Below, in pieces: positions 37,301 through 46,542 of a DNA stretch of 64,000 bases. The DNA lies in assembly GCF_901000735.1 (NCBI RefSeq), contig NC_081543.1:24509515-24573514 (forward strand), in the 5' to 3' direction. This stretch comes from Corylus avellana. Lineage: Eukaryota; Streptophyta; Magnoliopsida; Fagales; Betulaceae. Made by a program: the position numbers and the translations under genes. The notes beneath the pieces were generated by a model. That model did no database searches. It had not been told where the DNA came from and worked only from the letters and a program-made list of their open reading frames with translations. How positions within the stretch are numbered: the first letter of the stretch is position 1; each line of letters starts with the position of its first letter.

Positions 37301-40300
37301 AAAATCCCCCTCGCTGCCAGAATCATCCCCAGAAACAGCCCTTGCCGGCACAACCCGATGCTCAAAGGCTGCCGGAGCGCTTGCCGGCAATGTTCCTAGA
37401 GGATTTAAGCCCCTATCGCCACCCCCCACGTTGCCCGCTTCCTCCATTTGCTTCATCGGTGTCCTCTGTCATCAACCCAGGTGTAAAACACCATTCATCA
37501 TGCCGGTCAGCCCCATACCCACACTGATTGGAGCTTTTCCCAATATACCCAACTTAGATATTGCCGATGAACCCACTTGAGATTGACCCAGTGTAAAGCG
37601 ATGCCCGGCGACAGACGAAGAAGCACCTGGGTCTCCTAACTTGATCGTCATCCTAGTCCTTTGGAATTTTTTTCACACTTTTCGGCCTTAGTCTCTTATA
37701 TTTTTTACCATACCTTTTGGGCCCAGCCTCCACCGCATGATTCACGCCCATCTTCTGGTTGGGCTGAATGTCATCTCCTTCCAATACTTCAGAATTGGTT
37801 TGCGCAGGCCCAAGCTCCGAAAGCCCATTGACATACGGAGCCCGTTTGCCCACTGCCAGCCGCTCCAAGCAACACCCAATCTTCAGCTGTAATATTTCCA
37901 ACGAATTTCTAAAGATTGGCATATTCGATATCTCCAAATACCACATACCCACTGTTAGAACATTCCTTCCTATCAGGTCTAGTACATCCCTTCGTAACCG
38001 TCATCGCATGAGACAAAGCATTGCTACCCAACAAAATAGCTTTCGCCGGAAATTCATTGGCGTACCTCTGCCTCTCTTCATCTTCCAACAAAGTTCCCTT
38101 ATCCTTCTCCTTGCCCTTTGATGTCGCCGGACAACCCACTGGAGACTTGAGGATGGTCACTTGACCTGAACTAGCTGGAACAGGGACATGACTAAACTTC
38201 TTCGTTTGTGACTCGCCCGGACCTACGTTTCCCTCCGACAACCATTTGGGCACCCTAGCGATAGGTTCAGACGATGGCCCAAATAGTTCCTCATTTGGAT
38301 GCAACGTGGATTGCAGCACCTCAGTAAAACTTCTCTTCTTCTTCATTGCATCGTTCCTTTGGGCCAAGTGTGGTTGAAAAAACCTTATGGCTATTTGCAG
38401 TTCAGATTCAAGTTTACTCCACCCTATCTGGTTTTTTCCTTCTGGCACCATGACTGCCTTACGCTTCTCCCTCCCGTCACATTCTTCAATCACCAAATGC
38501 CACACCTATTAGAACATTTCTAGGCTAGCACTTGTGGGTATCCTGGTTTAGATTGATCTCTAAACACCCTTGAATCCTTCACTAAAATCAACTCCTCAAA
38601 AATGTGCAAAAGCCATACTGCTTCACTACTTCCCAACCTTATGGACCTCACTAGACCTTGACTTCTTTCCTTGAATGTCAAACTAGTATCACCATTCATC
38701 ACCATCATCTGAAAATCTTTGGATTCCACCGAGCAGCTTCTTGATAAACCCATCTCGCCACCACCGGCAACCTGCCTAAGACAAAAACTACTCCTCACAC
38801 ACCTCCTCTGGGAAGGAAAAGAAGAGAGAGAAGAAAGCTTTTTTTTTTTGGTCTTCTAGTGCAACATTTACTTATATTGTTAAAAATGATGAAAATATTT
38901 TTTTTTCCTACTTTTCTCATGTCCCTTCTATTAGCAATAGAGTCGTTAAAATAACAATTTTGTAATCATTAACTTGTTTCCGATTACTAATTAGAAATAT
39001 CTTTAGTTTCATATGCATGAATGCGCTGCCTAATTAGCAATAAGACTTTGAGGTACTTTTTAGGTTTAGAGAATAGATAGTGGGTGGAGCAGGGCTATAG
39101 CTTCTCCCTTCACGTTAGTCATATTCTCTGGGTAGGCAAAAGCACTGTCTCCATATCTTATCTATGCTGGAAGGCTGGAGTTTGTTGAACTTTTTGAAAA
39201 TACTTTTTTGCTTTAAAAACGAAGACACTTTTCTAAAAACATTTAACAAACGATTAAATTTTTAAAACAAAACACAAAGACTTCTAAGAAAAATTTTCAC
39301 ACCTTATATGAATATTTTGAGAAAGCAAATGTTTATTTTTTTAGGGTTAAAGGCTGACTTACTACTTTAGAAAATAATGATAAATTACAAATAGAGAGGT
39401 GGCCATGCCCATCAGGTTAGAGGTGGCTGCGTGCAACCACCCCCCTTTGGTTAGAGGTGGCTGCGCAACCACCCCTCTCTTCTACCCTTAATAAGAAGTT
39501 AGGCTCCACACTTGGAAAAATAAGAATGTGTTTTCTCAAAATAAACATGTTTAGGTTTTGTTTCTATGTAAATAGAAAACTGATGCGAACCAACTGGTAA
39601 CAAAACATAGAAAAGGGATATTGGCTCATTTGAGGGAGTTGTAACCTCCAATGGCTACTTTGAGTAAGCCTTGACCTCCAAAACACAATAAATTGTATTC
39701 TAAATTAATATTCTACTCATACTTTTCTTATTGATAGTTCCCTTTAAATAGGGAAACAATAGACTATTGATTACATAATAGATCAATTAAGTCTTGACTT
39801 CTAAGACTAGAACGACTCTAGTATGGAAAGTTTCTGAATTAGAGATCTATTCCTTATCAACCTAAAAATAAATGCATAACATATATAGAGATTTACTCCT
39901 TGTTGGACTCTAACTTAACTCCCAAGAAAAGGTTACATCAGAAACACTTTTCAAAAAAATTTCTTATGTGGGCTCCACAGAAATACTTTTAAATGTAGAC
40001 CCCACTGAAAACACTTTTCAACTTTCTGTATTGAACATAGACGTGTTTTGTGTTACTGCATTAGCTGTGATATTTAAGTGTTTAATTTGTAAACATCAGT
40101 GCTAAATTTATGAGATTTAGTTGGCAGAAATGGTAAGTGTTTTTTTTGGTACTCTTTCTCACCTCTAATGGTGGTTTCTATCAAGACTTTTAAGACTATT
40201 CACTGATGCCTTGGCTTGTCGTTGTGCCAACTGCATTTAATCCCTTGTGAATAATTGAATATCTACTATACTGATTTGAAATATTATTGCTTTTGCCCTT

Positions 40301-41114
40301 AGCAGTGGATCTCCTTGTCGACTTCGGAGAGCAGATTATAAACTGTAACATGCCGGATACGGAGGATGGTGCCAGCTATGGAAATGAAGATGAGGAAGAT
40401 GTGGCAATGATTGAGGAATTACCTTCAGGTGTTGGGATTAATTTGAATCAAAGTGGTTTACTTATTCTTTTCTTTTATGATTTGCTTATCTCTATTTAAG
40501 CTTGAAGTTGAAGACCTCCTATTAGTCTTATATGGAGAACTGATGATGATCATCTTGTATTGGTTACAGCAATTTTCTCCCTTTGGTATTATCTTTATCT
40601 AGAAATGATATTTTGCCCTAATATATGGAGAATATGAAGTTGTGCTTTGTCCACTATTTGTAAGCCACATGCGTGTTAAGCATGTAAATTTACATTTTTG
40701 CACCCATTTACACATGTATGGTGGTACATGTGCATTAAGTGCAGCAGCATGTAATTGTATTTACTATTGATTGGTATTGGTATGTTTTCACTCTGGTAGA
40801 AGCTTTTGTAGGTGATGAGGCTGCACCTAGCAATGATTCAATGTGGAGCATGGACTGCTCAACCGTTCTTAGAGTCAAAACCTTACACATAAGCTCTCCA
40901 ATTTTAGCAGCAAAGAGTCCATTTTTTTATAAGGTGAGGAATCTTAATCTGGTTGTGTAACTTTTGTTCCTTGGATTCTTTATTCTTATTGGGTTCATGC
41001 CTGTTGTAGTTGTTTTCAAATGGCATGAGAGAGTCAGAGCAGCGACATGTAACTCTACGAATCCATGCATCTGGTAATTACACAATCTTCATTAGTTTGT
41101 TATTTGGCTACCCA

Positions 41115-41149
<35 letters not shown>

Positions 41150-43049
41150 TTATAAGTGAGAAAAGACAAGGGAGAGTTACAAGGGCGGATCCTTCCCTCT
41201 CTCCAAGGGAAGATCCATGAGGGGCAGAATGGAAAATGGAATACTTCCAGAAAACATGGCAGACGTGACCCATTTAGCGAGGTTATGAATGCGAAAATTC
41301 GCGCTCCAATGGATCATGGTGGCTGACCAGTTTGGAAGAGTTGAAAGCAACTAGCCAATCCTTTTACTTAGATACTTGTTCAAAATGTTGATCTATTCTC
41401 GAATCGAAATTGTCAAATTGTCACTCGCCTATGAAAATGGTTGAAGTTTAGTCATAAAATAAAATAAAATAAAAAAAGAAAGAAGGAAGTGGTTGAATTT
41501 CTTGTGTTGTTCTGTTTCTTCCCCAGTCTTTGGTTTCCATATTACCACCAGAACCAAACTCCCACTTCTAATCCTTGTGTGTATGTGAGTTTCTGTTGGC
41601 TTCCCTATTTTACAAGATAAATGTTAATTAAGTACTGTTTCTTTCTTGTTATGCTGGAGCAGAAGAAGCGGCCCTTATGGACCTTCTTAATTTTATGTAC
41701 AGCAATACTTTGTCAAGAATGACAACTACTGCTCTGTTGGATGTGCTTATGGCTGCTGACAAATTTGAGGTTGCCTCGTGCATGAGATATTGTAGTAGAT
41801 CATTGCGGAACTTGCCAATGACTTGCGAGTCTGCATTGCTCTATTTAGATCTTCCTTCTACTGTTTTAATGGCTGATGCAGTTCAGCCATTGACAGATGC
41901 AGCCAAACAGTTTCTTGCTGCACGCTTCAAAGACATAACTAAGTGAGCTTCTCTCTTTCAGATTTCTTTTTCTTTGTCAATGATTGCTTAATGCATGGAG
42001 TTTATATTCTCTAATAGTAAAATTTTGTTTGAGCTTAGTAAAATGTGGACGTATGATATGGTTTTTCCTCTTTGCCAACTTTGTCAATGATTAGGATGGG
42101 TGATCAACCTTGTGAAGCAGTTCCTGCATTTTTTCTAGATTAAACAAGATAATAACGTTCAAATTTCAATTATTGTGACTTATGGTTCAAAATCAGATGT
42201 GAGAGAAAATATTAATTTGCTGCAGTGCTTGCCAGGTTTCAGGATGAGCTGCTGAACTTGCCCCTGGCTGGTATAGAGGCAGTGTTGTCCAGTGATGATC
42301 TCCAGGTGGGTTCAGAGGATTCTATTTATGAATTTGTGCTGAAGTGGGCTCGGATCCACTACCCAAAACTCGAGGACCGAAGAGAGGTCCTTGGCTTGCG
42401 CCTCTGTCACCTCATCCGTTTTCCATACATGAACTGCCGAAAGCTAAGGAAAGTTTTAACCTGCAATGATTTTGATTCTGAGGTGGCATCAAAGCTTGTG
42501 CTTGGGGCTCTCTTGTTCAAGGCTGAGACACCATTCCGGCAACGCTCCCTTGCCGCAGAGGAGGCCAGTGGCACCTGTCACCGATTTGTGGAACGGGCAT
42601 ACAAATATCGCCCAGTCAAGGTGGTGGAATTCGAACTACCCTCTCAACAGTGTATTGTGTACCTGGACCTGAAACGGGAGGATTGCGCATGTCTGTTTCC
42701 CACTAGTCGACTTTACTCCCATGCTTTTTACCTGGGTGGACAGGGTTTTTTCTTGTCAGCTCACTGCAACATGGACCAACAAAGCTCATACCACTGCTTT
42801 GGGCTATTTTTGGGGATGCAAGAAAAAGGATCAGTTAGTTTTGCTGTTGACTATGAGTTTTCGGCAAGGTCCAAGCCTACTGAGGAGTTTGTGAGCAAGT
42901 ACAAAGGAAATTATACTTTCACAGGAGGGAAGGCTGTCGGGTATCGAAATCTTTTTGGGATGACCTGGACAGAATTCATGGCTGAGGACAGCCTCTACTT
43001 CATCAATGGGGTTGTCCATCTTAGGGCTGAGCTCACCATCAGGAAATGA
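31356..43049 (+). CDS. BTB/POZ-BACK protein, POB1/LRB (light-response BTB) family, six exons
   Basis: Exons: 31356-31623, 40306-40428 (or from 40303), 40812-40933, 41010-41073, 41663-41942 and 42236-43049. All introns are GT...AG and the phases join to 1671 nt, 556 residues; family members are near 560. Exon 1 has the acidic start ([14 protein letters not shown]) and a basic nuclear-localisation stretch, [12 protein letters not shown] (about 75-87). The BTB fold runs through exons 3-5 (about 142-243: [39 protein letters not shown]). The BACK domain follows (about 250-345, [16 protein letters not shown]). The C-terminal family domain includes [15 protein letters not shown] and [18 protein letters not shown]. 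Known relatives are CUL3 substrate adaptors that act in the nucleus on phytochrome and PIF turnover and on plant immunity; that role is inferred here by homology. The ATG is the first in frame with exon 1. Intron 1 (about 8.7 kb) contains a LINE in antisense. No coding damage seen. Confidence 0.93.
32040..32560. repeat. Imperfect ~200-bp tandem duplication in intron 1
   Basis: Blocks such as gattatgagacaacag, catgggtacccaggag, ttggagctggggttaag and gagtagggcctgatttggca around 32045-32230 recur, diverged, at 32280-32550 (gattgtgagacaacac, catgggtatccaggag, ttggggctcggggt, gagtagtgcctgatttggta). The second copy is interrupted by the T-rich insertion below. Confidence 0.6.
32383..32497 (-). mobile_element. 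Possible SINE-like fragment
   Basis: On - the piece runs from gtagaatcaataggtac through aaggtcactagttta and ccccctcccccacctat to an A-rich tail (tataaaaataaataaaaaaa). It interrupts the second half of the tandem duplication. The layout resembles a plant SINE 3' half, but the Pol III boxes are too degenerate to be sure. Confidence 0.35.
33186..36680 (-). pseudogene. LINE ORF2: endonuclease, reverse transcriptase, zf-RVT (broken)
   Basis: The endonuclease frame (36680-35922) opens [20 protein letters not shown] and keeps CFQEMK, GGDFNVI and SDHFPI, the metal-binding and catalytic blocks. It also contains a small internal repeat, [11 protein letters not shown]. Reverse transcriptase (35288-34512) has [33 protein letters not shown] (motif A aspartate present) and GVRQGDPLS. 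Motif C reads FANDT where the family has FADDT, so a catalytic aspartate is lost. A frame change follows, then 34509-33994 ([15 protein letters not shown]), 33836-33489 and the zf-RVT part [18 protein letters not shown] (33482-33186). At least four frame breaks; not functional. Confidence 0.85.
36677..38800 (-). pseudogene. LINE ORF1-like region (broken)
   Basis: Several minus-strand frames (38798-38520, 38505-37909, 37952-37653, 37219-36677) together resemble the N-terminal protein of plant L1-type elements: a start with [11 protein letters not shown] and [14 protein letters not shown], then [20 protein letters not shown], then low-complexity acidic/basic sequence. An interruption (TAG) occurs around 38506-38519. 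The family match is from memory of such elements and is weaker than for ORF2. Confidence 0.6.
38870..40290. other. Rest of intron 1
   Basis: Non-coding AT-rich sequence. The patch at 39405-39480 (gaggtggctgcgtgcaaccacc, repeated as ggtggctgcgcaaccacccc) forms hairpins and recalls the GC-rich repeat at 3290. Confidence 0.5.
41111..41350 (-). mobile_element. 5'-truncated LINE tail in POB1/LRB intron 4
   Basis: On - the piece reads the end of a LINE RNase H domain ([20 protein letters not shown] ... KDPPL, stop near 41192), followed by about 70 bases and a homopolymer at 41111-41150. A short 3' fragment with tail is typical of aborted LINE insertion. It sits between exons 4 and 5 and lengthens that intron. 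Confidence 0.5.
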
Positions 43050-43102
43050 GACAATTTCAGGTCTCATTTGGTGAAGCTTTTGATGGGTTCACTTCACCTG
43101 AC

Positions 43103-43140
<38 letters not shown>
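43103..43140. repeat. (CT)n microsatellite in POB1/LRB 3' UTR
   Basis: A perfect ct run about 55 bases after the stop codon, within the expected 3' UTR. Confidence 0.9.
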
Positions 43141-43145
<5 letters not shown>

Positions 43146-43560
43146 CATCTGGCCAGCCCTAGTTTTATTTTGTGTTTTAGAGACTGTGTAATAGGTTGCT
43201 TTACTGATCCACAACAATTGCCTTTCTGAGGTAGATGGATAAAAATGGGGATTTGAAGTATAATGGGTTCTCCCCTTTTGAGTCCAATCTCAAAAAGGAG
43301 GAAAAATGTCTCTTCTCAAGTGTGTTGCGTTAGGGCAATCCGTTGCCTTTTGAATTCTCAATCCAATATGCATGTTAATCTCTAACTGCTCGGGTTTCAT
43401 GTTTGTATCCCTTTTGGTGTGTCTCACTTGAATATCGTCTTTGCATCATCAATCAGCTACCCATGCTCAATCTAACAACAACCTTCTTTCCGCAAAACGT
43501 ATACAACCTTTGGTGCATCTCCTTTTATTACGATATTTAGGAGACCCAAATCTTTGCTTA

Positions 43561-43975
43561 AACTCAACTAGGGCTAAGCAAATTACCGATTAACTAACTT
43601 TTGACCGACACCCACCGTTACCGACTAAATAGCAGACAATAGGCGGCATGATTTTTTTTATTATGAATTTTTCGGTTCGGTAGGCGGAAGAGGTTTTTTA
43701 ACCGAACCGACTTTCGACTTACTTTACCGACAAATTTGCCACTTTTCCACATACCGACAATCCACATACCAACATAACCGACACCGACTTTGCCGACTTC
43801 CGACCGACACCGACTTTATCGACCGCATTTGGTTCGAAATGCGAAATAAAATAAAATTTGACGGAATAAGTCGGTGAAATAACCGACTTTACCGACATTG
43901 TCGGTTCGAAAGGCGAAAATAAAATTTTTTTACCGAAACCGACATTACCGACCGACGCTCAGCCCTAAACTCAAC
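43561..43975. mobile_element. hAT-type MITE with perfect 8-bp target duplication
   Basis: Element 43569-43967 (399 bp) with ends tagggctaag and ctcagcccta. It is flanked on both sides by aactcaac (43561-43568 and 43968-43975). The interior is dense in ccgac/gtcgg (taccgaca, gaccgacacc, gtcggtga), so it can fold on itself repeatedly. No open frame. Confidence 0.85.
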
Positions 43976-44074
43976 TACCTTCCTTGCAATATATGCTTAA
44001 TATTAGGTTTTTAGTGTTAGCAAGTTTAGTGTCAAAACGTGTTCGATTGTAAAGTTTTAAGTATAAGATTAAGA

Positions 44075-44215
44075 GCATGTTTGTGATTGTGTTTGAGAAA
44101 TAGAGCTTTCAAGTCAAAAAATGTTTTTTTTTGGCAAAAGTTTTATTTTTAAACTTTTATCAAATTTGATCATTTTTAGACTTTTTGAACATTTAAAATG
44201 ACTTCTAAACTTTTT
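44075..44215. repeat. Truncated copy of the 'aaaagcgctttt' MITE
   Basis: gtttgtgattgtgtttgag, agtcaaaaaatg and ttttggcaaaag follow the order of 1318-1546, but the right end is replaced by aaccaaaaggatatatata. Confidence 0.5.
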
Positions 44216-45177
44216 AACCAAAAGGATATATATATATATATTTTTATCGTGTTATATCATCGTATTGCAAAACGAGTGTTGTATAATGTATGCAGATTAC
44301 TATTTTATTATCCAAAGTTGGTAATGGATGACAACTATTGTCATTTTCATGTTTGACAAATGTGCGAGGTTCAGCTCAGCATGATATGGAAAAACCTTTC
44401 GGCCCTGTTTGCCTAAAGGCCGGAACGGTACTGTAGCTGGAATGACACTGTTTTAGCTACAATACCGTTCTCAGATGTGCAACAAATGCACAAAAGTCTA
44501 CGCAGTTTTCAATAAAAACTCAAATCATTCACACTGTCACATACCCCAACAAGTAAACAATGGACAACTAACCTAACCATGTACAGCCTCACTAACTTCA
44601 CTTTGTCTTTCAACAAAAAAGAAAAAAAATTAACAACTTTTCTGCTGCAAATAACTCGTATCTTCTCCCACTTCTTTTTCAAGAAAATTTCTTCTTCCTT
44701 TGTACACATCCCACCTTCAAATCATATTTTCTTCCCCAAACCCCTTCCATTTTCCATTTTGTCACACACCCAGAAAGCATTTCTCTATTGACCCCTCTCT
44801 CCTCCACTAGCGGGTATCAGTGCAGTGCAAATTTTCTCATCCACCGTTTTCAAGGTCAGCCAAGATTTTTTTTCTCATCAAATTCTGTTATTGTTCATTC
44901 ATTATACTGTATTTGGCTATTTCTTGTTCTTGAATTTGCCAATTTGAACAATTCTGAAACAATCCTATTTAAGCCTTATTCATAATAGTGTAATTAGTAT
45001 TGTTTGTCGTGCTATCGTTTCTACAAAATAAGCTTTTTTTACAAGTTAACACAGAAGTATAATTAATAAAACAATTAAGTAAAAATTTTAATTAATTAGT
45101 AGTTGGCTTATTAATTATATATTGTTAATTGTTTTATTAATAATGAACTATATATATATATTGTGGTATAAATTATA
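44207..45177 (+). repeat. ~970-bp direct duplicate, copy A
   Basis: Matches 50441-51411 at about 99% (roughly eight to ten differences noticed, e.g. tcatgtttgac/tcctgtttgac, tatcttctccc/tattttctccc). Copy A ends ataaattata and continues into a foldback element (gggaaattg...). Copy B continues into other sequence. Short open frames inside are identical in both but look non-coding. Confidence 0.9.
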
Positions 45178-46426
45178 GGGAAATTGTATATAAAATCCTT
45201 AGGTAAACGCGCCTTTATTAAAAACTCCCTGGGTTTTTTTTTTCGAAAATTTAGTTCTTGGGTCACTCGAAACTACTAGAAACTCCATACCGTTAATTTT
45301 TGGTAACTGCCGTTATTTGAATGAAACGAACCGTTTCACTTAAGTCCACCTACGTGGCATTTTTGTATCCTACGTGTTCACATTGGACACGTAGGATATA
45401 AAACTCACCGTTTTGGACCATCCAAAACGGTGAGTTTTATATAACTTGAGGGGTTATTTTTTGAAACCCATTCGGACCATACGGACCATACGAACCCACC
45501 CGATAGGACCAGCGGCAAGCCACCGACGCAGCAGACGCCACCGACCCAGACCCCGCCGGCGACAGAACCACCGGAGACGGAACCCACCGGCGACAGAGGC
45601 CACCGGCAACAGTACCCACCGTTTTGGACCATCAATTCCGGCGTCACTTTTCCGGCTAGGTTTCCGTCGATTCACAATATTTTGAATCGAAAAAATCTGG
45701 TTTCGACGAAGGTATTTTCCGAAATTTCTCTGTGGGTTTTGTTGATTGACTGAAATTGAAGCCTTTAATAGTTGTGTTTTGAATTTTCTTGTTGTGTTGG
45801 AAGCTTTTGGTCGAAACCCCATCCCCAACCATTTTTTGTCCAACATCTGTCGAATATTCCACTTTTGAGCCAATATTATTGTTGATTGGCAGTGGGTGTG
45901 GTCCACCTTGGTTGTGGTCCTGGAATGAGACAGTTTTTTTCGTGTGCACTGGCAAGTTGGTCAAGGAGGATTTTGTCGTGTTAGGCAGAAGGGATTCTAT
46001 CAATTTTTTTATGTGGGGCTTAATTTCCTTCCATTTAATGTACAACTCAACTTGCTCAATATACTGTTAAAAAACAGAAAAAAAACTTTAGCTCACTCAA
46101 TTTTTCTCTCAACATTTGGTGAAGTTCAGTAATTTTGAATGGTTACTCTAATTGCAATGGAAAAAGTGAAAGAACTTTATGGATTAGATTATGGTTAACG
46201 TTGTATCATTTACAATTAACCGCTAATCGGCATATCGGTTATGGTTGCGGTTATTTAAAAATGAATAACCGCTTAAATTGGTTGCAGTTTCGATTATGAG
46301 GGAAATAACTACAACCGTACATTCCTATTGTACATTATTTACGTCTTTTCTTTTCTACTAACTTATATTATATATCTAAATTGTTTTTCATGAGCTTACA
46401 CCGACAAACTTTTTTGCTTACATCTC
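45178..46426. mobile_element. Left part of a foldback element, same family as 29861-30935
   Basis: Begins gggaaattgtatataaaat and aggtaaacgcgcc, close to the gggtaaatatattataaatt and gagtcaacgcgtc of the DUF506 element. Both share aaaactcaccgttttgg downstream. The interior has a GC-rich ccaccggcgacag-like stretch (45500-45620) followed by a T-rich transcript-like region, perhaps captured host sequence of unknown origin. It runs into the N gap at 46427, so the right arm is missing. Confidence 0.6.
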
Positions 46427-46526
46427 NNNNNNNNNNNNNNNNNNNNNNNNNNNNNNNNNNNNNNNNNNNNNNNNNNNNNNNNNNNNNNNNNNNNNNNNNN
46501 NNNNNNNNNNNNNNNNNNNNNNNNNN
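46427..46526. other. Assembly gap, 100 N
   Basis: Exactly 100 N; nominal-size scaffold gap. Confidence 1.
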
Positions 46527-46542
46527 GCTCTGGCACCCCCAG

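Larger units (their letters stand above)
32990..38830 (-). mobile_element. Decayed LINE (L1-type) in antisense within POB1/LRB intron 1
   Basis: Read on - from about 38800 to 33000, the order is an ORF1-like region, an APE-type endonuclease (36680-35922), reverse transcriptase (about 35475-34070) and a zf-RVT domain (33482-33186), which is the plant L1 arrangement. Frameshifts and stops separate the pieces. The T-rich stretch near 32973-32990 may be the complement of its 3' tail, but neither boundary nor a target duplication could be fixed. Confidence 0.85.

Noticed and set aside
45405..45906. Gly/Val/Arg-rich frames of 80-150 codons
   Set aside because: Come from ccaccggcgacag-like GC-rich repeats in the foldback element; no domain.
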